Shown here: piece by piece, positions 25,855-34,821 of the stretch | Position numbering within the stretch: the stretch's first letter is position 1 | How the letters are laid out: each line of letters starts with the position of its first letter | NCBI RefSeq assembly: GCF_000337215.1 | Contig: NZ_AOHZ01000086.1 | Coordinates: 7,791-71,790 of the forward strand | DNA: 64,000 bases | Reading direction: 5' to 3' | From: Natronolimnohabitans innermongolicus JCM 12255 | Lineage (GTDB): Archaea; Halobacteriota; Halobacteria; Halobacteriales; Natrialbaceae | Notes under the pieces: model-generated | Told to the model about the DNA's origin: nothing | The model's database searches: none | Seen by the model: the letters and a program-made list of their open reading frames with translations, nothing else | Program-made: the position numbers and the translations under genes

Positions 25855-26774
25855 ATGGACTTCAGCGAACCGGACGAAGCCACGCGTCTCAAATCGGCGC
25901 TAGCGGAGTTCATCGAAACGGAGATACGGCCGCTCGAGGACGAACACGAGCGCTTTTTCGACCCGGATTCGGAACGAGAGATCTTCGACGACGGGTTTAG
26001 ACAGGTCCCCGAGTATCTCGAGTTGAAAGCGACGATTCGCAAACGCGCCGCCGAGGCCGGGTTCTGGGGGCTGAACATGCCGGAGTCCGTCGGCGGCCGG
26101 GGCGTCAGCGCGCTCACCGATGCCATCGTGGCCGAATACCTGGCCGATGACCCGCCCGGACTCCACACCTACGCGGTCCGGGGTGCCGGCGCGGACCGAC
26201 GCCGATTTTGCTCAACTGCGACGAACGGCAGCGCGAACGTTACCTCGAGCCGCTCATGGCCGGGGAGAAGACGACGTGTTTCGCGCTGAGCGAACCCGAC
26301 GCCGGCAGCGATCCGCAGTTCATGGAGACGACGGCCGAGACGGACGGCGACGAGTGGGTGATCGACGGCCGGAAGTCGTGGATCAGCAACGCGCCGTACG
26401 CCGACTTCGCGATGGTGTTCGCCCGGACGAGCGGCGAGCCGGGACGGATCGGCGGAATCTCGTGTTTCCTCGTCGAGACGGACGCGCCGGGAGTCGGTCG
26501 GCGACATCCACCGGCCGATGGGTCACGCCTGGGTCGCCCCGGCCGAACTGGAGTTCGATGGGTGTCGAGTCGGCGAGGAGGCGCTTCTGGGAGACGAAGG
26601 CACGGGATTCTATCAGGCGATGGAGTGGACGGAAACGCGCGATTGGGCGTCGCCGCCGGCTACTCGCGACGGGAGCCGATCGAAACGCGGTATCGGACCA
26701 CTCGCGAGAAACGGCTCACGGAGGGATCGGACGAGATGCAGAAACAGACGATCGTTCGCGAACTTCGCGAGTGA
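25855..26774 (+). pseudogene. Acyl-CoA dehydrogenase pseudogene (two frameshifts and an internal deletion)
   Basis: The gene opens as a normal ACAD (MDFSEPDEATRLKSALAEF). Near 26193-26200 the frame shifts; restoring one C in gaccgacg would give ADPTPILLN and rejoin the next frame. That frame runs through ALSEPDAGSD and WVIDGRKSWISN, then shifts again near 26490-26500, where removing one G restores VGDIHRPMGHAWVAPAE. After EALLGDEGTGFYQAM the sequence jumps directly to the final ACAD motif RLTEGSDEMQKQTIVRE. Total length is 920 bp against about 1,200 for the family, so roughly 300 bp of the C-terminal helical domain is missing. The canonical EGS Glu was present in the ancestor. It converges with the kinase gene. 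Confidence 0.85.
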
Positions 26775-26799
26775 GTCGGTGGCGGGTCGAGCGCCCGCG

Positions 26800-27867
26800 T
26801 CAGTCCTCGCCGTCGATAATGCGCAGCGCTTCTCGAGCCAGTTCCGGGACTCGCTCCTCCATGAGCGGATAGTGGTCGTCGTCGGCGTTGCCCTCGAGGT
26901 GGCGTCGGAAGAACATCTCGCCGATGCCGCCCAGCTTGTAGTAGGCCAACGCCCGGTAGAATCGGTCGTTCTCGAAGGCGTAGCCGGTCGCTTGTTCGTA
27001 CCGCTCGATGAGCTCCGACCGCGTGTGATAGCCCTCTCGCAGCAGGTATTCGGCATCGCCGGCGGTACCGACTTTCGTCGTCGCGTCGTCCTCGTCGGGC
27101 CAGTAGGAGAGGTACCAGCCCAGATCGGTAAACGGGTCGCCGATCGTCGACATCTCCCAGTCGAGGACGGCGATGATCTCCGGCGGCGCCTCGGGCCCGA
27201 ACATCACGTTGTCGAGTTTGTAATCGCCGTGGACGAGCGTGTGCGGATGATCCGACGGGACGTTCGCTTGCAGCCACTCGGTTAGCTCGTGTACTTCGGG
27301 GATCTCGCGTGCTTCGGCCGTTACCTCGAACGCCCACTCGTACTGCTGTTCCCACCGGTCGACCTGCCGCTGCGTGAATCCGTCCGGGCGACCGAACTCC
27401 TCGAGTCCGACCGCTTCGTAGTCGACGGTGTGAATCGCAGCGAGCGTGTCGACCATCTCGGTGCCGAGTTGCGTTCGGTCCGCCGGCGAATCGAACTGGT
27501 CGGGTTCTCCGTCGCGGATGACGATGCCGTCTAGCTTCTCCATCACGTAGAACTCCGATCCGATAACGTCCTCGTTCTCGGTCGCGACGACCGTCGTCGG
27601 GACGGGGACGTCGGTCTCCTGGAGCGCCTCGAGGACGGTGTACTCGCGGATCACGTCGTGTGCCGTATCGGCCGTCTCACCCGGCGGCGGACGGCGGACG
27701 ACGAGGTCGTGATCGTCCCACGTTACGAAGAGCGTCTCGTTCGAGTGTCCGCCCGGATGGCGGTCGACCTCGAAGACGTCGGCCGGACCGAGGTGGTCGG
27801 TCAGAAACGCCTCGAGGGAATCGAGATCGACGAGTCGGTCGAAGTAGTCGGTCTGTTCGTCGGACAT
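26800..27867 (-). CDS. APH-fold acyl-CoA-pathway kinase (ACAD10/11 kinase type)
   Basis: A 355-residue kinase with glycine-rich strand HPGGHSNETLFVTW (37-50), catalytic loop VHGDYKLDN (His213 to Asn220) and metal-binding LDWEM (Asp236). It is closely related to the kinase at 11147 (shared REYTVLEALQ, DVPVP and FGRPDGFTQRQVDRW-type segments) but lacks its acidic insert. Start: the ATG at 27867 is preferred over 27891 because a GGAG stretch precedes it and a TATA-like element (top strand 27904-27910) would start transcription between the two. It lies between a broken ACAD and an intact divergent ACAD. Confidence 0.78.
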   Translation of the reverse strand: MSDEQTDYFDRLVDLDSLEAFLTDHLGPADVFEVDRHPGGHSNETLFVTWDDHDLVVRRPPPGETADTAHDVIREYTVLEALQETDVPVPTTVVATENEDVIGSEFYVMEKLDGIVIRDGEPDQFDSPADRTQLGTEMVDTLAAIHTVDYEAVGLEEFGRPDGFTQRQVDRWEQQYEWAFEVTAEAREIPEVHELTEWLQANVPSDHPHTLVHGDYKLDNVMFGPEAPPEIIAVLDWEMSTIGDPFTDLGWYLSYWPDEDDATTKVGTAGDAEYLLREGYHTRSELIERYEQATGYAFENDRFYRALAYYKLGGIGEMFFRRHLEGNADDDHYPLMEERVPELAREALRIIDGED

Positions 27868-27981
27868 CTTGGGTAGCTCCGGTTGTCTCATTCAGGTACA
27901 CCCTTAAAATCTCTCGTGTCCGCCGCCCGGGCTTCCTCGAGTATCGACCCGAGTCGGCCGTCGGAAACCGGAGCGGAGGGT

Positions 27982-27989
27982 AATTTTTT
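27982..27989 (+). promoter_or_regulatory. TATA box of the ACAD at 28016
   Basis: The element aatttttt is 27-34 nt before the ATG, within the 148-bp divergent region shared with the kinase gene. The spacing gives a leaderless or near-leaderless transcript. Confidence 0.5.
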
Positions 27990-28015
27990 GGTACTGTACG
28001 AGTAATCTTGACGAC

Positions 28016-29263
28016 ATGGATATCAGTCCATCCGAAGAGCTACAATCATACCTAGACGAGCTCGACGAATTTATCGACGACGAGATCAAGCCGCTCGAGG
28101 AAGAACACGAGCAGTACTTCGACAAGCGCCGCGAGCACGCACGCACCGACTGGGAGTCGGGCGGCGAACCGGACGAAGAGTGGGTCGAGCTCCTTCAGGA
28201 GATGCGAGAGCGCGCCGACGAGGCGGGGTTCTTCCGGTTTGCCCTCCCCGAGGAGGTCGGCGGCGACGACGGATCGAACTTCGCGATGGCGGTGATCCGA
28301 GAGCACCTGGCCCACAAGGGACTCGGCCTGCACAACGTCCTCCAGAACGAGGCGTCGGTCGTCGGTAACACCGTCTTTCCCCAGATCCTGCTCCGATTCG
28401 GCACCGAGGAGCAACAGGAGATGATCGAGGACGTCATCACCGGCGAAACCGGGGTCGCCTTCGGGCTCACCGAACCCGACCACGGCAGCGACGCGACGTG
28501 GATGGATACGACCGCCGAGAAAGACGGCGACGAGTGGATCATCAACGGCGCGAAGCGCTGGAACAGCGGGATGCACGCCGCGGAGTACGACCTCGTGTTC
28601 GCTCGGACCAGCGGCGAGGACGGCGACGCCGACGGCATCACGGCGTTTCTGGTGCCGACGGACACCGATGGTTTCGACGTCGACTACTTCTGGTGGACGT
28701 TCAACATGCCGACCGACCACGCGGAAGTGTCGATCGACGACGCCCGCGTCCCCGACTCGGCGATCCTCGGCGAGGAGGGACAGGGGCTGCACATCGCGCA
28801 GTTTTTCGTTCACGAAAACCGCATCCGGCAGGCCGCGGCGAGTCTCGGCGCCGCGCAGTTCTGCATCGACGAGGCCGTCGACTACGCGAACGAGCGGGAG
28901 ACGTGGGGCAAACCGCTCTCGACGCGCCAGGCCATCCAGTTCCCGCTCGCGGAGTTGCACACGGAAGCGGAGATGCTCCGTAACACGATCCGCAAGACGG
29001 CTCGTCTCCTGGACGACGAGGGCGAGATGGTAACCGAATCGGACTCCTCGATCAGCCAACTCGTCGCGATGTGTAACTACAAGGCCAACGACCTCGTCTG
29101 CCGGGCGGCCGACCGCGCGATGCAGGTCCACGGCGGCGTCGGGTACAGCCGACACAAGCCCTTCGAGCACATCTATCGCCACCACCGCCGGTACCGCATC
29201 ACGGAGGGCTCCGAAGAGATCCAGAAGCGTCGCGTCGCCGGCCACCTCTTCGATTTCATCTGA
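28016..29263 (+). CDS. Acyl-CoA dehydrogenase, canonical EGS type
   Basis: A 415-residue ACAD with FAD motif TEPDHGSDATW and the canonical C-terminal catalytic motif ITEGSEEIQKR near residue 400, so the usual base is present. The N-terminal domain is longer than in MCAD and very acidic. Its start resembles the ancestor of the pseudogene at 25855 (both have an EIKPLEEEHE / EIRPLEDEHE segment). It is divergent from the kinase at 27867 and convergent with the ligase at 29303. Likely alpha,beta-desaturation of an acyl-CoA. Confidence 0.9.
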   Translation: MDISPSEELQSYLDELDEFIDDEIKPLEEEHEQYFDKRREHARTDWESGGEPDEEWVELLQEMRERADEAGFFRFALPEEVGGDDGSNFAMAVIREHLAHKGLGLHNVLQNEASVVGNTVFPQILLRFGTEEQQEMIEDVITGETGVAFGLTEPDHGSDATWMDTTAEKDGDEWIINGAKRWNSGMHAAEYDLVFARTSGEDGDADGITAFLVPTDTDGFDVDYFWWTFNMPTDHAEVSIDDARVPDSAILGEEGQGLHIAQFFVHENRIRQAAASLGAAQFCIDEAVDYANERETWGKPLSTRQAIQFPLAELHTEAEMLRNTIRKTARLLDDEGEMVTESDSSISQLVAMCNYKANDLVCRAADRAMQVHGGVGYSRHKPFEHIYRHHRRYRITEGSEEIQKRRVAGHLFDFI

Positions 29264-29302
29264 GCTTCGCCCCGCCGACGCGACCCAGGATCCCGCCGGC
29301 GA

Positions 29303-30832
29303 CTACGCGAGTTCCGATTTGAGCACTTTCCCGGTCGGGTTCCGCGGCAGTTCCGAGCGGAACTCGATCTCTCGAGGCGTCTTGTAGCCGGCGATCCGTT
29401 CCTCGACGTGCGAGGCGACCTCCTCGGCGTCGAGGTCGGTCGCGTCGGCTCCGGGGACGACGACCGCCTTGACCCGTTCGCCCCACGTCTCGTCGGGGAC
29501 GCCGACCACCGCGACCTCGTCGACGTCGGGATGCTCGTGGATGACCTCCTCCACTTCGGCCGGGTGGACGTTCTCGCCGCCGGAGACGATCATGTCGTCC
29601 GCTCGGCCGACGAAGTAGACGAACCCCTCCTCGTCACGTCTGATGAGGTCGTCCGAGACGAACCAGCCGTCCTCGTCGAACGCCTCGTCGGTCTTCTCCG
29701 GCATGTCGTGGTAGCCGTCGAACACCGTCGGCCCCTTGTACGCCGCGCGACCGATTTCGCCGCGGGGAACCCGGTTTCCGTTTTCGTCGACGACTTTCAT
29801 CCGGAGGGACAGCGCCGGTCGGCCCACGCTCTCTGCCTTCTCGAGCGTCCGCTCGGGCGGGAGTCGGGTCGCCAGCGCCTCCGTCTGGCCGAAACTTTCG
29901 ACGAGGTCCGTCTCGAAGGTCTCGATGAGTTCGCGTTTGAGTTCCGCACCCGACGGCGCGGCGCCGGTGCCGTAGCTCTCGAGCGCCGAGAGGTCGTACT
30001 CGTCGACGTCGTCGACGGACAGGAGCATTCGGCTCTGGGTTGGCACGAAGTACGTGGAGTTGATCGACTCCTCCTCGAGCAGGGTCAGGACGCGCTCCGG
30101 ATCGAAGCCGTCGGTGACGACCGTCGTTCCGCCGGCGTAGAGGTTCGTGATGAACGGAACGAACGCGCCGACGTGAAACAGCGGCGTGACGATCAGGTGA
30201 CGGTTGCCGGGCTCGAGGTGGTCGCCCTCGTAGACGCCGTCGGCCGCGAGCGTCAGCAGGTTGTCGTGCGTGAACCGACACCCCTTCGGGCGACCCGTCG
30301 TCCCGCTCGTGTACATGAGCGCGGCCTGATCGCTGCGGTCGGGAACGACGTCGACGGCGTCGTCGGACGCGCTCTCGAGGAACGCCTCGTACGAGTCGGC
30401 GAACGCCGGGGGGTCCTCGCCAACGTAGAGAAACGTTTCGACGGGAACGAGCGGATCGTCGTGAATCTCCTCGACCGTGTCGGCCCCGAACCCGTCGACT
30501 ACCGCGACCTCGGGGCCGCTGTCGTCGAGGACGTATCGCACTTCCTGGCCCTTGAACCGGTGGTTCACCGGGACCGGGCGCGCGCCGAGAATCATCGCGC
30601 CGACGAAACACTCGAGCGTTTCGACGTTGTTCTTCATGTACAGCGCGACCGTGTCGCCGGCCTCGACGCCGAGATCGGCGAGGCCGTTCGCGACGCGGTT
30701 TACTCGTCGCTCGAATTCGGCGTACGTGCTCTCCGCGACTCGTTGCCCGCCGGATCGGTGAACGGTCGCTTCCCGATCCGGGTGCTTCCACGCGTTGCGC
30801 CGTACCAGGTGGCCGACAGTCTGCCCTCCCAT
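29303..30832 (-). CDS. AMP-forming acyl-CoA ligase (LvaE-like position)
   Basis: A 509-residue ANL ligase with P-loop MYTSGTTGRPKG, adenylate motif ESFGQTEAL, hinge GRADDMIVSGGENV and C-terminal PRNPTGKVLK. It is the third gene of a minus-strand run: DUF6285-like small protein (32485), kinase (32036), ligase (30832). The gap between kinase stop and ligase start is 127 bp, so it may be co-transcribed. Bacterial levulinate clusters have the same combination (kinase LvaA, small partner LvaB, CoA ligase LvaE). The closest paralog in the window is the ligase at 44267. Confidence 0.9.
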   Translation of the reverse strand: MGGQTVGHLVRRNAWKHPDREATVHRSGGQRVAESTYAEFERRVNRVANGLADLGVEAGDTVALYMKNNVETLECFVGAMILGARPVPVNHRFKGQEVRYVLDDSGPEVAVVDGFGADTVEEIHDDPLVPVETFLYVGEDPPAFADSYEAFLESASDDAVDVVPDRSDQAALMYTSGTTGRPKGCRFTHDNLLTLAADGVYEGDHLEPGNRHLIVTPLFHVGAFVPFITNLYAGGTTVVTDGFDPERVLTLLEEESINSTYFVPTQSRMLLSVDDVDEYDLSALESYGTGAAPSGAELKRELIETFETDLVESFGQTEALATRLPPERTLEKAESVGRPALSLRMKVVDENGNRVPRGEIGRAAYKGPTVFDGYHDMPEKTDEAFDEDGWFVSDDLIRRDEEGFVYFVGRADDMIVSGGENVHPAEVEEVIHEHPDVDEVAVVGVPDETWGERVKAVVVPGADATDLDAEEVASHVEERIAGYKTPREIEFRSELPRNPTGKVLKSELA

Positions 30833-30959
30833 ATGCCATCAATTGACACGCTTCGGGATAGCTGTTGTCCTTCGACAGGTTCGGTGCGGGACGAACTCGT
30901 CCGGTCGGGAGACTGAGGACGAATCATCGACGAACTGGTGTCTGCGAAAGCCGTCGCCG

Positions 30960-32036
30960 TCAGGTTCGATCGGCTTCGATCAGGTCCAGCATGTCCTCGA
31001 TCAGTCCGGGGACGATGTACTGGAACCACGCGGTTCGGACGTCGTCGCTCTCGCCGGTGTGGTACCGGTAGGCGCCGTTGACGCCGCTGTTCATCATTCG
31101 GAACGCGCCGAACACCCGCCAGTAGCGCAGCCGTTCAGGATCGACCGTTCGCCCGGTTCGCTTCTCGTACTCGTCGTAGAACCACTCGCGATCGACGAGC
31201 GACCCCGCCAGGTTCGGCCGTTCGATCGGATCGACGAGCTTCCCCGCGAAGTACTTCAGCGAGCAGTACGCCAGATCGAACATCGGGTCGCTGATCGCCG
31301 ACATCTCCCAGTCGAGCACGGCGGAGACCGACTCCTCGTGGAGCAACATGTTTCCGACGCGCAGATCGCCGTGAACGAGCGTCGTTTCGGGAACCTCGGG
31401 CTTGTTCGCCTCGAGCCACCTGATGATCTCGTTTACCGCCGGCTCGTCGACGAGGTTCATCTCCTCGAAACTGCGCCGCTGTAGGTCGAGCGTCTCGTCG
31501 ACGACCGTCTGTGGATCCTTCGCCTCGAGGCAGGGCACGTCGTCGCCGTCGAGTTCGTGGATGTTCGCGATGACGTCGACGAACTGGTTCGGCAGGGGCT
31601 TGCCCTCGCGGTCCCAGGAGTCGTACAGCGACTGCCGGTCGCGGGGGTTCCAGGTGACCGGGGCCGTGCCCGGCCGGTGGCTAACCAGGAAGAACGGACC
31701 GCCGAGCACCGACTGATCGGCTTCGAACCAGTAGGTCTCCGGAACGGGGACGTCGACGTCGGCTTCGTCCACCGCTTGCATCGTCTCGAACTCGGTCTGG
31801 ATATCGTTGCGGTAGTCGAACGTTCGCTCCTCGCCGTAGCTGGGATCGACGCGCGCGACGAGTCGCTCCGATCGTTCGGTGCCGCCGTCGGTCCAGCTGG
31901 CCGTAAACGACATCGTCTGCCGGGACCACCCCTCCGTGTGCCGCTCGAGGTCGGTCACCGTCACGTCGCCGTCGGCCAACCGTCCCGAGAGGTACGGCGC
32001 GAGTTCGCCCGTGATGTCGTCGATCTCGAGCGTCAT
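30960..32036 (-). CDS. APH-fold kinase, LvaA-like
   Basis: A 358-residue kinase with catalytic loop VHGDLRVGN (His222 to Asn229) and metal-binding LDWEM (Asp242). It is more distant from the other two kinases (HGDLRVGN instead of HGDYKLDN). Its start overlaps by 4 bp the stop of a 150-residue small protein, a tightly coupled pair. In Pseudomonas the LvaA kinase needs the small neighbour LvaB to phosphorylate 4-hydroxyvaleryl-CoA; the pairing and the adjacent CoA ligase make that the best model. The biochemical assignment is inference. Confidence 0.75.
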   Translation of the reverse strand: MTLEIDDITGELAPYLSGRLADGDVTVTDLERHTEGWSRQTMSFTASWTDGGTERSERLVARVDPSYGEERTFDYRNDIQTEFETMQAVDEADVDVPVPETYWFEADQSVLGGPFFLVSHRPGTAPVTWNPRDRQSLYDSWDREGKPLPNQFVDVIANIHELDGDDVPCLEAKDPQTVVDETLDLQRRSFEEMNLVDEPAVNEIIRWLEANKPEVPETTLVHGDLRVGNMLLHEESVSAVLDWEMSAISDPMFDLAYCSLKYFAGKLVDPIERPNLAGSLVDREWFYDEYEKRTGRTVDPERLRYWRVFGAFRMMNSGVNGAYRYHTGESDDVRTAWFQYIVPGLIEDMLDLIEADRT

Positions 32037-32485
32037 GTCCGATCACGTCCGAGCATCTCGAGTTGTCCCTCTACGCGGACCCGCAGGTAGTCGTACAGCG
32101 GCTCCCGTGCCGCTCTGGCCGCGTCGCCCTCGAGTTCCGCATCGATCGTCTCGAGAACGTCGTTGCACGCCGAGACGAGGACGGTCTCGAGTTCGTTACT
32201 GTTGGCCGACGCGTTCTCGATCCGGTCGCGAGCGTCCGCGGCCGACTCGACGACGGCCGTCTCGTCGCAGCGTCCGTCGACGGCCTCGAGTCCCTCGAGC
32301 AGCGACGCTCGCTGTCGGCTCGTCACCTCGTCTCTGTGACGCAACTCCTGGGAGAGATACCGCATCGTACTCGACATCGATCCCACCTGTCCGTCGACGA
32401 ACTCGTCGTCGATCTCCGCCCTGACGTCCTCCTGGAGAAACGATGCGAACTGCTCGAGGACCTGCGCCGGCTGTAGGTGTGGCAT
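32033..32485 (-). CDS. Small kinase-partner protein (DUF6285-like, LvaB-like position)
   Basis: A 150-residue, soluble, mostly helical acidic protein. The N-terminal pattern QPAQVLEQFASFLQEDV, followed by a middle TMRYLSQELRHR segment, resembles the DUF6285 proteins that I recall sitting next to APH-fold kinases. The start at 32485 is chosen over a GTG six bases upstream because a TATA box is centred about 27 nt away. Its stop overlaps the kinase start by 4 bp, so equimolar production is expected. Proposed role: stabilising or activating subunit of the kinase. Confidence 0.65.
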   Translation of the reverse strand: MPHLQPAQVLEQFASFLQEDVRAEIDDEFVDGQVGSMSSTMRYLSQELRHRDEVTSRQRASLLEGLEAVDGRCDETAVVESAADARDRIENASANSNELETVLVSACNDVLETIDAELEGDAARAAREPLYDYLRVRVEGQLEMLGRDRT

Positions 32486-32507
32486 TATCACTCACAATCG
32501 ATTGGAA

Positions 32508-32515
32508 CGTAAAAA
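32508..32515 (-). promoter_or_regulatory. TATA box of the LvaB-LvaA-ligase-like operon
   Basis: On the minus strand it reads tttttacg and is 23-30 nt before the ATG at 32485. It faces the divergent promoter of the binding protein at 32665, so both could share a regulator. Confidence 0.5.
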
Positions 32516-32664
32516 GAAGTTTCGCTCGGTGTCACGTTCGACGGACCGCAACGATCCCGTGCTCCGTGATAATTATCTCACTGGATGGCACGGTTGGTCT
32601 TCGACTCGGTGGGCGGGGTACGAACGAGTAGATTAATGATCGAGAATGATGGATCGTGTAGTGT

Positions 32665-33735
32665 ATGGCAGGCGATACCAATAGCCAATCGACGCGTCGA
32701 CAGGTACTACAGACGAGCGGAGCGGTAGTGGGGGTCGGCATCGCAGGCTGTGTCGGCGGAAGCGACGACGACACGCTCAGCTACATTAGCCGCGGTGGAA
32801 TCACACAGGACGCCGAGCGAGAGTTGATGGCCGAGTGGTCCGAGGAAAGCGGGATCGACGTGACCCACCAGGAAGTCGCGGACGACACCGAGATGGTCGA
32901 ACTCATCGCAGCCAATCCGAACGAGTTCGACTTCACGAATCCGGTCTCGTGGGCGTTCGAACTCAACCGACTCGAGCACGACGAAGAACTCTTCGCGGAG
33001 ATCGACCTCGATCAGGTGCCGAACTACGACAACGTCGCCGACAACTGGCAGTCCGCACCGCTCGTCGAGGACAACCCCTACGGGATTTTTTATTACATCT
33101 CGACTCAAGGGTTGATCTACAACACCGAACACGCCGACGTCTCGTCGTGGGACGATATCAAAGACGACGAGTACGACGGGCAAGTGACGCTCCAGAACAG
33201 CGCCGTTTCGCGGTTCGGCAACTCGTGTGCGAGTCTCGGATACGACATCACGGAGGCCGCAAACGACGACGACCTCTACGAAGACGCCATCGCGGAGATG
33301 GAAGAACAGCACCAGAACGTCTTCACCTACTGGACCGCCGGCGACGAGTTCATGCGCTTGCTCCGGGAAGAGCAAGCCGCCGTTTCGGAGGGCTGGGGCG
33401 GCCGAGCCGAAAACCTCCAGGAGGACGGCCAGCCGGTCGAGTACGTCATTCCGGAAGAGGGCTGTATCACGTGGTCGACCGCGTTCGTCGTCGTCGAAGA
33501 GAGCGACATGAAAGAGGAAGTCTACGACCTCCTCAATTTCATCTACGAACGCGACAACGCCGTCGAACTGACCCAGGCCCACAAGTATCCCATTCCGCTC
33601 GAGGACCCGCCCGACGAGATCACCGAGCGCGCCGAGTACACGGAGGATCCGGACGATCTCGTCTGGATCGACTGGTCCGATATCGTTCCGTTACAGCAGG
33701 ATCTAGAGCAGCGACACAACGAAATTCAGAGTTGA
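32665..33735 (+). CDS. Tat-exported lipoprotein solute-binding protein, PotD-like (orphan)
   Basis: A 356-residue paralog with Tat motif TRRQVLQTS (10-18) and lipobox Cys29 (VGIAGC). Conserved mature segments are YISRGGITQDAERE, EFMRLLREEQAA and PIPLEDPPDEITE. An AT-rich gattaatg (32631-32638) is about 30 nt before the ATG. It is divergent from the kinase-partner operon with 179 bp between starts, so a shared inducer is plausible. No adjacent permease. Its position suggests it captures the substrate of the kinase/ligase pathway. Confidence 0.87.
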   Translation: MAGDTNSQSTRRQVLQTSGAVVGVGIAGCVGGSDDDTLSYISRGGITQDAERELMAEWSEESGIDVTHQEVADDTEMVELIAANPNEFDFTNPVSWAFELNRLEHDEELFAEIDLDQVPNYDNVADNWQSAPLVEDNPYGIFYYISTQGLIYNTEHADVSSWDDIKDDEYDGQVTLQNSAVSRFGNSCASLGYDITEAANDDDLYEDAIAEMEEQHQNVFTYWTAGDEFMRLLREEQAAVSEGWGGRAENLQEDGQPVEYVIPEEGCITWSTAFVVVEESDMKEEVYDLLNFIYERDNAVELTQAHKYPIPLEDPPDEITERAEYTEDPDDLVWIDWSDIVPLQQDLEQRHNEIQS

Positions 33736-33778
33736 CGGACCGAACCGATTTCGACGTTGGTCGCGAGGAGCGAGGTGG

Positions 33779-34552
33779 TTACTCCTCGAGTCGCGGAACG
33801 CCTTTTATCGTCACCGTTTCGCCGACGATGTACGACGACGCCGGACTGGCGAGGAACTGCGCGAGATCGGCGACCTCTTCGGGGCGCCCGATCGTCCGGT
33901 CGGCTCTCGCCCGATCGATTGCGTCGGCATCGTCGTCGATCCCCATCTGCGTCCGGACTCCTTCGGTGGCGACGAGCCCGGGTGCGATACAGTTGACCCA
34001 GACGTCGTCTTCCGCCCAGTCGGCCGCGACCGAGGTCGTGTAGTTGATGACGCCCGCCTTCGCCGCGCCGTAGTGGCTCATGTTCTGTGAGCCCCGCTGG
34101 CCGGCGACGCTTGCGACGTTGACGATGTGGCCGCCGCCGGACTCTCGCATCTTCTCGTAGGCGACCTGCGAGCAGTGGAACGTTCCGTGGAGATTGATGT
34201 CGACGATCGTCTTCCAGCCGTTCTCGCTGATCTCGGCCGCCGGCGCCTGAAAACTCGCGCCGGCGTTGTTGACGAGAATATCGAGCCCGCCGAACTCGTC
34301 GACGGTCGTCTCCACGAGGTCCTCGACGGCGGCCCGATCCGTCACGTCGCACTCGACGGCGAGCGCCTCGCCGGGGGCGTCGCCCTCGTTGATCCCGTCG
34401 GCGACCGGTTCGACGTTGGCCGCCTCCCGCGAGGTGACGACGACGTTCGCACCGTCCTCGGCGAACCGTTCGACGATTGCCTTTCCGATCCCGCTCGAGG
34501 ATCCCGTGACGACGGCGGTCTTCCCGTCGACGCTGAACTGCGAGAGCGTCAT
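33779..34552 (-). CDS. SDR-family 3-oxoacyl-CoA/ACP-type reductase or hydroxyacyl-CoA dehydrogenase
   Basis: A 257-residue short-chain dehydrogenase. It has nucleotide motif TGSSSGIG (17-24), NNAG (95-98) and catalytic Ser148, Tyr161, Lys165 (SHYGAAKAG). The frame is open far upstream, but the ATG at 34552 gives the normal SDR N-terminus. It converges with the binding protein at 32665. In levulinate clusters an SDR (LvaD) reduces levulinyl-CoA to the 4-hydroxy ester; here that role, or ordinary 3-hydroxyacyl-CoA dehydrogenase, is possible. Confidence 0.85.
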   Translation of the reverse strand: MTLSQFSVDGKTAVVTGSSSGIGKAIVERFAEDGANVVVTSREAANVEPVADGINEGDAPGEALAVECDVTDRAAVEDLVETTVDEFGGLDILVNNAGASFQAPAAEISENGWKTIVDINLHGTFHCSQVAYEKMRESGGGHIVNVASVAGQRGSQNMSHYGAAKAGVINYTTSVAADWAEDDVWVNCIAPGLVATEGVRTQMGIDDDADAIDRARADRTIGRPEEVADLAQFLASPASSYIVGETVTIKGVPRLEE

Positions 34553-34821
34553 CGGCGCCCCTCCGTCTCGTCGACTCGGGTGGTGCGCGGACGGTACCGC
34601 TCGCTGCAGGTCGTGTGATTTGCTACCATCGTTCTGAGTTGTATGCCATCGATAATAAAATCTCGCTCCGACCGATGGGACGCCGACCCGCCATCGGACA
34701 CGGCGGAGACTCGTACCGGCTACCATGTCGACAAACCGTCGACACCGCAGGACGGGTCGTGGTTATGCCGGAACTGACCGACAGTGGTCCGTCTCAGCTC
34801 ACCGATTCGGCAACGGGGCGC

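Noticed and set aside
29408-30916. 502-codon ORF opposite the ligase at 29303
   Set aside because: It is an antisense shadow created by high GC and third-position bias; the minus strand encodes a complete ANL ligase with all motifs.
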